This document shows positions 1-7,258 of a stretch of 16,291 bases of DNA, piece after piece (position 1 is the stretch's first letter; every line of letters starts with the position of its first letter). Both the position numbers and the translations under genes were made by a program. The stretch is from JAIOPA01 sp046076045. GTDB taxonomy: Bacteria > Eisenbacteria > RBG-16-71-46. Location: positions 1-16,291 of the forward strand of contig JBJTRI010000059.1 in assembly GCA_046076045.1 (NCBI GenBank), read 5' to 3'. The notes beneath the pieces are model-generated. The model worked only from the letters and a program-made list of their open reading frames with translations, ran no database searches and was not told the DNA's origin.

Positions 1-126
1 GAAGATTGTTGGTGCCCCGGATCGCCCACCACCCGGACCGGACCCGCCGGCCTAAGTCGTTGTCACTACGTGGCAGCCGTTTCGCGTCCGGGGCGGTGAC
101 GGGCCCACCAACAATCTTCGAAGCAC
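1..126 (+). repeat. 133-bp palindromic intergenic element, copy A (left 7 bp cut off by window start)
   Basis: The right end reads CCAACAATCTTCGAAGCAC (108-126). Its inverted partner starts at base 1 (bases 1-14 pair with 106-119), and the first seven bases expected from symmetry (GTGCTTC) fall outside the window. With them the element would be exactly 133 bp, the same as copy B at 11383-11515. Placed against the reverse complement of copy B, it aligns end to end without gaps at about 70% identity by hand count. Shared internal boxes are CCGGATCGCC (17-26), TAAGTC-N-TTG (53-62) and CGCGTCCG (83-90). A second possible helix pairs 23-27 with 91-95. No transposase gene or clear target duplication is visible. 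It could be a MITE, a structured RNA or DNA element, or a protein-binding site. Confidence 0.85.
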
Positions 127-196
127 AAGCTAAGGGCTTGCGATTGCGTCGGTCCACCCCCATCGCTGCGTTCGGTGGAGAGCACGGCCAAGTGGC
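127..196. other. Short spacer between repeat A and the receptor promoter
   Basis: No gene is supported here. A 64-codon frame (6-200) starts inside the repeat and has neither a ribosome-binding site nor recognisable protein character. The spacer contains a weak inverted pair, TCCACC (153-158) with GGTGGA (174-179), and nothing else I can name. Confidence 0.5.
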
Positions 197-225
197 TTGA
201 CCGGTCCCAAGGGCCGACCTACCTT
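197..225 (+). promoter_or_regulatory. Predicted sigma70-like promoter of the surface-protein operon
   Basis: TTGACC (197-202, five of six consensus bases) and TACCTT (220-225, three of six) are separated by exactly 17 bases. Transcription would start near 231-233, only about 7-9 bases before the ATG at 240. No Shine-Dalgarno sequence lies in front of that ATG (the preceding bases are pyrimidine-rich), so the mRNA may be leaderless or nearly so. This rests on consensus matching only. Confidence 0.5.
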
Positions 226-239
226 GCCTCTCCACCCTC

Positions 240-3032
240 ATGCGCCCGATCCCTCGTCTCCTCGTCCTCGGCTTGCTCCTGATTGCGACCGCGCTGCCCG
301 CGTTCGCGCAGGATCGCGGCACCATCACCGGCAAGGTGGTGGACAAGCGCACCAATCACGCCCTGCCGTTCGCGAACGTCACCGTGGTGGGCGCGCAGAA
401 GGGCGGCCTCACCGACTCCGAGGGCCGCTACACGATCGGCGCCGTGCCGGCCGGCACCTACGAGGTGCGCGTCCAGTTCCTCGGCTACAAGCCCGAGTCG
501 CGCCCCGGTGTGGTGGTGGCGCCGGGCAAGCCCGCGGTGGTGGACTTCCGCCTCGAGGACGTGGTCGTGCGTCAGGAGAAGGCGGTCGAGGTGAGCGCCG
601 AGCGCCGCCTCGTCGAGGCCAAGCAGGGCGCCACGGTGCGCAGCGTCGGCGCGAATGAGATCCGCAACCTGCCGGTCGCCACCGTCAACGACGTGCTCCA
701 GCAGCAGGCGGGCATCAGTACCGACGCCGAGCAGATCCACGTGCGCGGCGGGCGCGCGGACGAGACCATGTTCGTCGTCAACGGCGTCGCCAACCGCGAC
801 CTCGTCACCGGTCAGTCCACCGCGGGGCAGTTGAACGCGCGCTCGGTCTCCGAGGTCAACGTCGCCACCGGCGCGTTCGACGTGCGCTACGGCAACGCGC
901 TCTCGGGCATCGTCGAGATCCGCCTCAAGGAGGGCACCGAGCAGCGCAACGTCGGCATCACCACCAACGGCGGCAGCTGGGGTGGGCGCTCGATGCAGGC
1001 GGTGGTCTCGGGTCCCGATCCGGTGTGGAAGCCGCTGCTCGGCCGGCTCGGCGTGCGCATGCCGGGCACCATGACCAGCATCCTCGACGTCTCGGGCAGC
1101 CTGTACGAGACGCGCTTCAGCTACATCGGCGAGGACGGGCTGTCGTTCCTCGACCGTACGCTCACGCCGCCGGGTTCGCTGCACCCCAAGCTCGTCTCGA
1201 GCTACGAGGACCGCTTCTTCGGCCGCACCTTCCGCTACAGCGACGCGTGGGCACCGTCGCAGGACAACCGGTGGGCGGCACGCTACGGCCTGTACTGGAA
1301 GCCGAACTCGCGCGACAAGTGGTCGCTCAACCTCTCCAAGCGCATCGCGATCGACCAGGGCTTCAGCCGCACGTTCATCACGGCGCAGGGCGATCAGGGC
1401 GACCCGTCGTACCCGTGGCGCTGGCACAACCGCATCTCGAACGCGCCGACCATCTTCGAGGACAACGTCCAGACCTCGATCGAGTGGCGCCGCACGCTGT
1501 CCAAGACCGGCTACACCTCGCTGCAGCTGTCTCGCTACTTCTTCGCGCAGCGGCAGGACGTGCGCGGCAAGCACTGGAGCGAGTACGAGGAGCCCGACGA
1601 TCGTTCGGTCTTCCCGGTCGGGGACCCGCGCCGCGACGACTACTTCTACGACACCGGCGACGACAACCAGTGGGCGGACCGGCGCACGAACAGCTGGGGG
1701 CTGCAGGGCTCGTACACGCAGCGCGTGCGCTTCCACGAGATCGAGATGGGCTTCGAGCACCAGTGGCAGGACGTGCAGTACATGACGATCGAGAACCCGT
1801 GGGTGTTCGACGAGGACGGTCTCGGTCAGTCGCACGACCTGTGGAAGGTCCATCCCATGATCGGTGCGCTCTACGCGCGCGACCGCCTCGAGTTCGAGGG
1901 GTTCGTCGCCAACGTCGGGCTGCGCGCCGACTACTGGTTCATCGGTCGCGAGGCCGAGCAGGCCATGGCCGACACGACGCGCTCGAACATCGCCGCCTCG
2001 ACCCGCACCGGGTTCTACGACGAGACGAGCTCGTTCATGGGGCGCCGCGTCAAGGTGCACCTGTCGCCGCGCGTCATCGTGGCGCACCCCATCACCGAGA
2101 GCAGCAGCTTCTTCTTCAACTACGGCGAGTTCACGCAGAACCCGTCGTACCGCTACGTGTACTCCAAGCTCAACTCGATCTCGAGCGAGTCGTTCCCGCT
2201 GCAGGGCAACCCCAACCTGAACCCGCAGGTCTCGGTGAACTACGAGGTCGGCGCCAAGCACCAGTTCACGCGCCAGGCCGCCGCCAACGTCACGTTCTTC
2301 GTTCGCGACGTGTACGACTACCCGGCCGCCTCGCGCGTCGACCCCATCGCGGGTGAGAACATCGAGTCCTACTTCATCTACCTGAACGGCCACTACTCGC
2401 GCTCGAAGGGCTTCGAGGTCGAGGTCGAGCGCCGCCGTCAGAACCACTGGGCCGGCAAGCTCTCGTACTCGTACCAGCAGACGCGCGGCAAGAGCAGCGA
2501 CCCCAACGAGGAGCGCGCCCTGCAGGAGATCGGTGGCAGCAACGAGACGCGCCTCTCCGAGGAGTTCGTGCGCTGGAACCGCCCCAGCAAGCTCACCGCG
2601 AGCTTCGACGTGCGCTGGGACGACAAGGCGCCGCGCCACTGGGGCGTGCTGCGCCGCACCGGGCTCAACGTCTTCACGCAGGCGCAGTCGGGCCGCACGT
2701 ACACGCCCGTCTCGCGCATCACCGGCGACGTCGAGGCGCTGCCCAACTCGGGCAACGCCCCCGTGCAGTTCACCGTGGACCTCAAGGTGAACCGCTGGTT
2801 CAAGCTCGGTACGCGCCGCTTCGACATCAGCGTCTCGGGCACCAACATCTTCCGCAACCACTCCATCAACCGCGTGGACCCGGTCAGCGGGCGCGGCCCG
2901 GCGTGGGGCGAGGGGCAGTACGACCCGCGGGACTTCTCGGGCTTCAACGGCTTCTCGCGCGTGAGCTCGGTCGACAACCCGTCCAACTACGGCGGCACGC
3001 AGTGGAGGGCCCAGCTCGATGTGGACCTCTGA
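240..3032 (+). CDS. TonB-dependent outer-membrane receptor with N-terminal carboxypeptidase-D-like domain
   Basis: The 930-residue protein starts with a signal peptide (1-23, ending AFA before Q24). A carboxypeptidase-regulatory-like beta-sandwich follows at about 27-108 (TITGKVVDKRT, ANVTVVG, GGLTDSEGRYTIGAVPAGTY). A plug domain lies at about 125-230 (IRNLPVATVNDVLQQQAGI, IHVRGGRADETMFVVNGV, DVRYGNALSGIVEI), and the rest, rich in aromatic alternating strands, is the barrel ending in VDL. The architecture is SusC/RagA-like in order and length, but no SusD partner follows, so glycan uptake should not be assumed. In this setting, beside a PorV/PorQ protein and sorting-domain proteins, it may import a substrate or act in surface assembly. 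It is first in a five-gene coupled operon. The ATG lacks a Shine-Dalgarno sequence. No canonical TonB box is obvious. The family is secure and the ligand unknown. Confidence 0.93.
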   Translation: MRPIPRLLVLGLLLIATALPAFAQDRGTITGKVVDKRTNHALPFANVTVVGAQKGGLTDSEGRYTIGAVPAGTYEVRVQFLGYKPESRPGVVVAPGKPAVVDFRLEDVVVRQEKAVEVSAERRLVEAKQGATVRSVGANEIRNLPVATVNDVLQQQAGISTDAEQIHVRGGRADETMFVVNGVANRDLVTGQSTAGQLNARSVSEVNVATGAFDVRYGNALSGIVEIRLKEGTEQRNVGITTNGGSWGGRSMQAVVSGPDPVWKPLLGRLGVRMPGTMTSILDVSGSLYETRFSYIGEDGLSFLDRTLTPPGSLHPKLVSSYEDRFFGRTFRYSDAWAPSQDNRWAARYGLYWKPNSRDKWSLNLSKRIAIDQGFSRTFITAQGDQGDPSYPWRWHNRISNAPTIFEDNVQTSIEWRRTLSKTGYTSLQLSRYFFAQRQDVRGKHWSEYEEPDDRSVFPVGDPRRDDYFYDTGDDNQWADRRTNSWGLQGSYTQRVRFHEIEMGFEHQWQDVQYMTIENPWVFDEDGLGQSHDLWKVHPMIGALYARDRLEFEGFVANVGLRADYWFIGREAEQAMADTTRSNIAASTRTGFYDETSSFMGRRVKVHLSPRVIVAHPITESSSFFFNYGEFTQNPSYRYVYSKLNSISSESFPLQGNPNLNPQVSVNYEVGAKHQFTRQAAANVTFFVRDVYDYPAASRVDPIAGENIESYFIYLNGHYSRSKGFEVEVERRRQNHWAGKLSYSYQQTRGKSSDPNEERALQEIGGSNETRLSEEFVRWNRPSKLTASFDVRWDDKAPRHWGVLRRTGLNVFTQAQSGRTYTPVSRITGDVEALPNSGNAPVQFTVDLKVNRWFKLGTRRFDISVSGTNIFRNHSINRVDPVSGRGPAWGEGQYDPRDFSGFNGFSRVSSVDNPSNYGGTQWRAQLDVDL

Positions 3033-4029
3033 TCCGCGTCGCGCCGTCCCGGCGCTCCTGCTCGCGTGCGCACTCGCGTCCGTCGCCGCACCGGCGTGGG
3101 CGCAGGGCTCGCTCGGCGGCCAGCGCGCCGGCACCTCGTCGGCCACGTTCCTGCGCATCGGCGTGGGCGCGCGTGCGGCGGGCATGGGCGAGACGTTCGT
3201 GGCCGTGGCCAACGACCCGAGCGCCATCTTCTGGAACCCCGCCGGGCTGGGGTCGCTCCAGCGCCGCGAGGTCGCGGTCTCGCACGTCGAGTGGCCGGCC
3301 GACGTGGGCTACGACCACGTCACGCTGGTGCTCCCGTCGCGCCGACTCGGCGGCTCGGTCGCGTTCCAGTTCGGCGTGCTCGGCACCGACATCGCCGAGA
3401 CCACCGAGCTGTCGCCGTTCGGCACCGGGCGCACGTTCTCGTACTCCGACCTCGTCGTGGGCGGTGCCTACTCGCGCCGCTGGACCGACAAGCTGCTCGT
3501 CGGCGCCGGCATGAAGTTCGTGCGCGAGGACCTCGGCTCGCAGGTCGGCGGTCCGACCACGCAGGCGTTCCTGTTCGACGTCGGCTCGATCTACTACCTC
3601 GGGCTCGGCAGCGTGCGCATCGCCACGTCGCTCACGAACTTCGGCTCCACGCTGCGGCCGTCGGGCACCTACGTCTCGCCGTACGACGGCGCCACCGCGC
3701 AGTACGACGGCTTCGACCCGCCGCTCATGTTCCGCTACGGCCTCGCGTTCGAACCCATCGAGCGCGAGCACCAGCGCCTCACGACCGCGTTCGAGGTCGT
3801 GCAGCCGGCCGACAACGAGCGTCAGGTGAAGGTCGGCGCCGAGTGGCTGTTCCACGGCACGGTCGCGCTGCGTGGCGGCTACAACTTCCGCGCCGACGCG
3901 CTCAAGCTCTCCATGGGCGCCGGTTTCGTCGCCAACCTCGGCGGATACCGCGGCGCACTCGACTACGCCTACACCGATGGCGGTCCGCTGGGAGCGGTCC
4001 ACCGCATGTCGCTGGGGGTCCGGTTCTGA
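3019..4029 (+). CDS. PorV/PorQ-family outer-membrane beta-barrel protein
   Basis: The 336-residue protein has a signal peptide (1-28, cleavage after AWA). The family hallmark follows at about 44-78: FLRIGVGARAAGMGETF, then VANDPSAIFWNPAGLG. The remainder consists of alternating beta strands typical of FadL-like and PorV/PorQ barrels, ending in an aromatic residue (GVRF). In type IX secretion, PorV shuttles or docks substrates that carry a C-terminal sorting domain. Two such substrates are encoded downstream in this window, which supports a related role, but many paralogues of this family have no proven function. The ATG lies inside the end of the receptor gene (14-nt overlap) behind a good GGAGGG (3004-3009), so the two are probably translationally coupled. 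Confidence 0.9.
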   Translation: MWTSDPRRAVPALLLACALASVAAPAWAQGSLGGQRAGTSSATFLRIGVGARAAGMGETFVAVANDPSAIFWNPAGLGSLQRREVAVSHVEWPADVGYDHVTLVLPSRRLGGSVAFQFGVLGTDIAETTELSPFGTGRTFSYSDLVVGGAYSRRWTDKLLVGAGMKFVREDLGSQVGGPTTQAFLFDVGSIYYLGLGSVRIATSLTNFGSTLRPSGTYVSPYDGATAQYDGFDPPLMFRYGLAFEPIEREHQRLTTAFEVVQPADNERQVKVGAEWLFHGTVALRGGYNFRADALKLSMGAGFVANLGGYRGALDYAYTDGGPLGAVHRMSLGVRF

Positions 4030-5228
4030 TGCCGCGTCGCGTCCTCACCTCGATCCTGCTCGCGCTCGTCGCGTTGGCCCCCGCGGGTTGCGGTGGGCGT
4101 TTCGAGCTGCCCACCGAGCGTCCGAACACCAGCGTGCCCACCGACAAGAGCTACGCCATGCTCGCGACCTGGAAGGGTCTCGACGGCGTGCAGGACCTCG
4201 TCATCACGCAGGGGCAGGGGCACCAGTTGTTCGTGCTCTTCAACCAGGGGGGCACGAGCGGGCCGAGCGTGCCGCGCGGCGAGGTGAAGCTCTACCCGCT
4301 GTCGCGCCCCAACCCGATCGGCGCGCCGTACTTCGACCCCATGCGGTCGCTGTTCAACCCCATCGCGATCGCGGCCGCCACGAACAAGCTGTTCATCCTC
4401 GACCTCGGCGACACCTGCCTCGCGAAGTTCGACCCGGTCCGCAACACCTGCGAGGCCGACCCCACCCCGGTCACCGCCGACACGACCCGGCCGCGCAACC
4501 GTCGCAGCCAGATCCGCGACTACGAGGCGACGTGGCGCGTGCGCGAGTTCGGCCTGAGCGGTGGCGACACGCTCTCGACCTTCACCGACACCACCGTGGC
4601 CCGGCCGTTCGGCATCGCCGCCGACGAGCAGGGGCGCATCTACGTGGCCGCGCTCGCGGTCGTACTCGACACGCTGCAGACCGACGCGCGCATCCGCACG
4701 CGCAAGTTCGTGTCGCGCATCTACCGCTACTCGCGCGGCCTCCGCTATCCGGGCGTGCTCGACGTGAACATGCCGGGTACGTCGCAGTGGCACCGCGACA
4801 CGTCGTGGGTGGTGTTCGACGGCTCCGGCAGCTCGTCGGTCTCGGATCCGCGCGGCATCCAGTGGTCGCGGCACGGCTCGAACCCGCTGTTCATCGCCGA
4901 CCGCGGCAACAACCAGGCCAAGGGCGTCTCGACCTCCACCATCGGCGTGTCCGCAGTGCGCGTGGATGGTCAGGCCACCGGTGCCAACTTCAACCAGCCC
5001 GAGGCGGTGGCCGCCGACCTCGCGGGCTTCTTCTACATCGTCGATCGCGGCAACCGGCGCGTGCTCCGCTACGACCTCACGGGCGAGTTCATCCAGCGCG
5101 TGGACGTGGAGGTCAACGCCGACGGCCTGCCGCTGCTGGACCCGGTGGGGATCGCGGTGGACGACTCGCTCGCCTACGTCGCCGATCGCGGCCGCGGCCA
5201 GGTCATCCGCTACCGGAGACGCCAGTGA
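4029..5228 (+). CDS. NHL-repeat / six-bladed-propeller-like lipoprotein
   Basis: The 399-residue protein begins with a lipoprotein signal (LAPAGC, lipidated Cys at 21). The chosen ATG overlaps the upstream stop by one base (TGATG) and has a GGGGGT stretch about nine bases ahead. NHL-like blades are visible at about 193-210 (RPFGIAADEQGRIYVA), 274-296 (RGIQWS, LFIADRGNNQ), 324-348 (QPEAVAADLAGFFYIVDRGNRRV) and 371-395 (DPVGIAVDDSLAYVADRGRGQV). The DRGN-type turns are typical of NHL propellers. Such propellers usually mediate binding, and nothing catalytic is visible. A Cys pair (130, 141) could form a disulfide. Its place in the operon suggests a membrane-anchored periplasmic or surface partner of the barrel proteins. 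The propeller assignment is fairly sure and its partner unknown. Confidence 0.82.
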   Translation: MPRRVLTSILLALVALAPAGCGGRFELPTERPNTSVPTDKSYAMLATWKGLDGVQDLVITQGQGHQLFVLFNQGGTSGPSVPRGEVKLYPLSRPNPIGAPYFDPMRSLFNPIAIAAATNKLFILDLGDTCLAKFDPVRNTCEADPTPVTADTTRPRNRRSQIRDYEATWRVREFGLSGGDTLSTFTDTTVARPFGIAADEQGRIYVAALAVVLDTLQTDARIRTRKFVSRIYRYSRGLRYPGVLDVNMPGTSQWHRDTSWVVFDGSGSSSVSDPRGIQWSRHGSNPLFIADRGNNQAKGVSTSTIGVSAVRVDGQATGANFNQPEAVAADLAGFFYIVDRGNRRVLRYDLTGEFIQRVDVEVNADGLPLLDPVGIAVDDSLAYVADRGRGQVIRYRRRQ

Positions 5229-7258
5229 CCCCGCGCCTCGCTCCACTCGCCCTCTCGCTGCTGCTCGCCACCGGCACCGCCCGCGCCGGGGTGGACGACC
5301 ACCTGCCGCCGCTCGGACGCCCCGCGCCCGCCGCGGTCCGGGCCACGAACGACACCACGTCGCGCGTGTTCGTGTCGCTCATCTCGGGACGCGACGAGGC
5401 CGGTCGCGACCTCAACCTGATGAGCATCAACCTCACGAACTACGGTTTCATCGGCAACAACTTCGTGGTCCGCACCCCGTCCATGGAGTACCCCGTGGGC
5501 AGCGGGCGCGAGCACCTCGTGCGTGGCGGCCTGTGGGTGGGTGCGCTCGCGGCCGACGCGAACGGGGCGTTCGTCGGTGTCACGACCGGCGCCGTGGACG
5601 GTTTCACGGGCGACGCCGCGGCCAGCGCGACCGAATTCTCGCCACTCGGTGACCGCATGGACGTGCGCTCGTCGCTGCCGAACAACCGCCGCTACTCGCC
5701 GCTCTCGGTGAGCGAGCGCGACCTCATCGGCCGCTTCGACGACTCGAAGCCCAAGCGCGCCGAGAACAACCGCGAGGACCACCGGCCGCTCGGACTCGTC
5801 GTGCGGCAGGAGAACTACTCGTGGTCGTTCGCCGACTACCGCCACATGGTGTTCTTCCACTACGTCATCAAGAACACCGGCGCTCCGCTGCGCAATGCGT
5901 GGGTCGGCCTCTACAACGAGCTCGCGAGCGGGTCCAAGAACTCGTACTCGAACTGGCCCCCCGGCGGTGCCTGGTTCCGCAAGAAGCAGATCGCGTGGGT
6001 GGACTCGCTCAGTATGTTCCTCGAGCGCTACTGCACCAGCGTGCCCATCCCGAACTCGTGCAACTACTCCATCGCGCCCGAGATCGCGGGCGTGAAGCTG
6101 CTCGGCGTGCGCCCCGGGAACCTCACCGGCCCCTCGCCCGACCGTCAGGTCACCATGCAGGCGTGGAGCTTCGCACCCGGCAACACCGCGCGCGACGAGG
6201 ACACCGAGCTGTACGCGCTCATGAGCTCGGGCACCAAGACCATCCTCAACCCGCTGCCGACCGAGCTCTCGCCGCGCGACGGCGACCCGGTCGAGCTCAT
6301 GGCGGTGGGGCCGTTCCCGCAGATCAACCCGGGCGACAGCATCACGGTGGACTTCGTGTACCTGGGTGGACTCACCGAGGCCGAGATGGCGAAGCGCGCG
6401 CGCACCGCGCAGCGCGCCTACGACCTCAACTACGTCGTGCCGGTGCCCCCGCCGTCGCCGCGCCTGCGCATGGTGCCGCGCGAGAGCGCCATGGACTTCT
6501 ACTGGGAGGAGTCGCCGGAGTCGTTCGAGGACCCGACCAGCCCGAACCCCCGCGACTTCGAGGGTTACCGCCTCTACGTCGGTGAGGACCGCGACGACCT
6601 GCGGCTCGTGGCGCAGTTCGACAAGGCCGTCGCCCCCCACGACACGACCGGGTTCAACACCGGGTTCACCGCGGTCCGGCTCGCCTCCCCCGAGGTGATC
6701 GACGGCGTCACCTACCACTACAAGTACACGCTCGCGAACCTGCGCAACGGTTTCAAGTACTTCGCGGCCGTCACCGCCTACGACCTCGGCACCACCGAGA
6801 TCGAGTCGCTCGAGAGCGGTCGCACGCAGAACGAGGTCATGGTCGTGCCCGCACCACGTGCGGGTGAGCGCAGCGGCGGCGTCGTGGTGTTCCCGAACCC
6901 GTACCGCGTCGAGGCGCGTTGGGACGCCGGCGAGGGTGTGCGCAACCGCTACATGTGGTTCGCCAACCTGCCCTCGCGCTGCACGATCCGCATCTACACG
7001 CTCGCGGGCGACCTCGTGTACGAGTACGACTTCGACGGCGCAACCTACACCGGCGCCAACGCCCGCGGCATCTACGACGCCGCGCGCGACCTGCCCGCCA
7101 CACTGTCGGGCGCCTCGTTCGGCTGGGACCTCGTGACGCGCCGCGGCCAGGCCGCCGCGACCGGTCTGTACATGTGGTCGGTCGAGGATCGCGACGGCGG
7201 CAAGACGCAGGTCGGCAAGGTGCTCATCGTGAAGTCCGATCGGGAGGGTCTCCAGTGA
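5225..7258 (+). CDS. Secreted protein with fibronectin-III-like region and C-terminal FPNP sorting-type domain
   Basis: The GTG start overlaps the upstream stop (GTGA) and is preceded by GGAG (5215-5218), giving 677 residues. The longer upstream reading frame is not coding, because the signal peptide starts exactly here (1-21, ending ARA). The large middle part is of unknown type and contains a possible disulfide pair (CTSVPIPNSC). At about 405-545 lies a fibronectin-III-like segment (FYWEESPE, YRLYVGEDRDDLRLVAQF, FAAVTAYD). The last 125 residues start VVVFPNPYR (about 553) and run through IRIYTLAGDLVY, a WDL..R motif and GLYMWSVEDRDG to KVLIVKS, the pattern of T9SS type-A / FlgD-Ig-like C-terminal domains. 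It is therefore likely exported across the outer membrane and anchored or released at the surface. The substrate-tail reading is strong and the function of the body is unknown. Confidence 0.85.
   Translation: MTPRLAPLALSLLLATGTARAGVDDHLPPLGRPAPAAVRATNDTTSRVFVSLISGRDEAGRDLNLMSINLTNYGFIGNNFVVRTPSMEYPVGSGREHLVRGGLWVGALAADANGAFVGVTTGAVDGFTGDAAASATEFSPLGDRMDVRSSLPNNRRYSPLSVSERDLIGRFDDSKPKRAENNREDHRPLGLVVRQENYSWSFADYRHMVFFHYVIKNTGAPLRNAWVGLYNELASGSKNSYSNWPPGGAWFRKKQIAWVDSLSMFLERYCTSVPIPNSCNYSIAPEIAGVKLLGVRPGNLTGPSPDRQVTMQAWSFAPGNTARDEDTELYALMSSGTKTILNPLPTELSPRDGDPVELMAVGPFPQINPGDSITVDFVYLGGLTEAEMAKRARTAQRAYDLNYVVPVPPPSPRLRMVPRESAMDFYWEESPESFEDPTSPNPRDFEGYRLYVGEDRDDLRLVAQFDKAVAPHDTTGFNTGFTAVRLASPEVIDGVTYHYKYTLANLRNGFKYFAAVTAYDLGTTEIESLESGRTQNEVMVVPAPRAGERSGGVVVFPNPYRVEARWDAGEGVRNRYMWFANLPSRCTIRIYTLAGDLVYEYDFDGATYTGANARGIYDAARDLPATLSGASFGWDLVTRRGQAAATGLYMWSVEDRDGGKTQVGKVLIVKSDREGLQ

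Noticed and set aside
240..3032. SusC-type glycan uptake locus
   Set aside because: The receptor architecture fits, but no SusD homologue or glycoside hydrolase follows; the next genes are PorV/PorQ-like and NHL types.
219..3227. 1002-codon open frame on the minus strand opposite the receptor gene
   Set aside because: It is a GC-rich shadow: Arg/Ala/Val-rich, no signal or domain, and opposite a gene with clear domain structure. Similar long minus frames (3969-5246, 5210-6718, 7072-8754, 9151-11418, 12185-13867) are rejected for the same reason.
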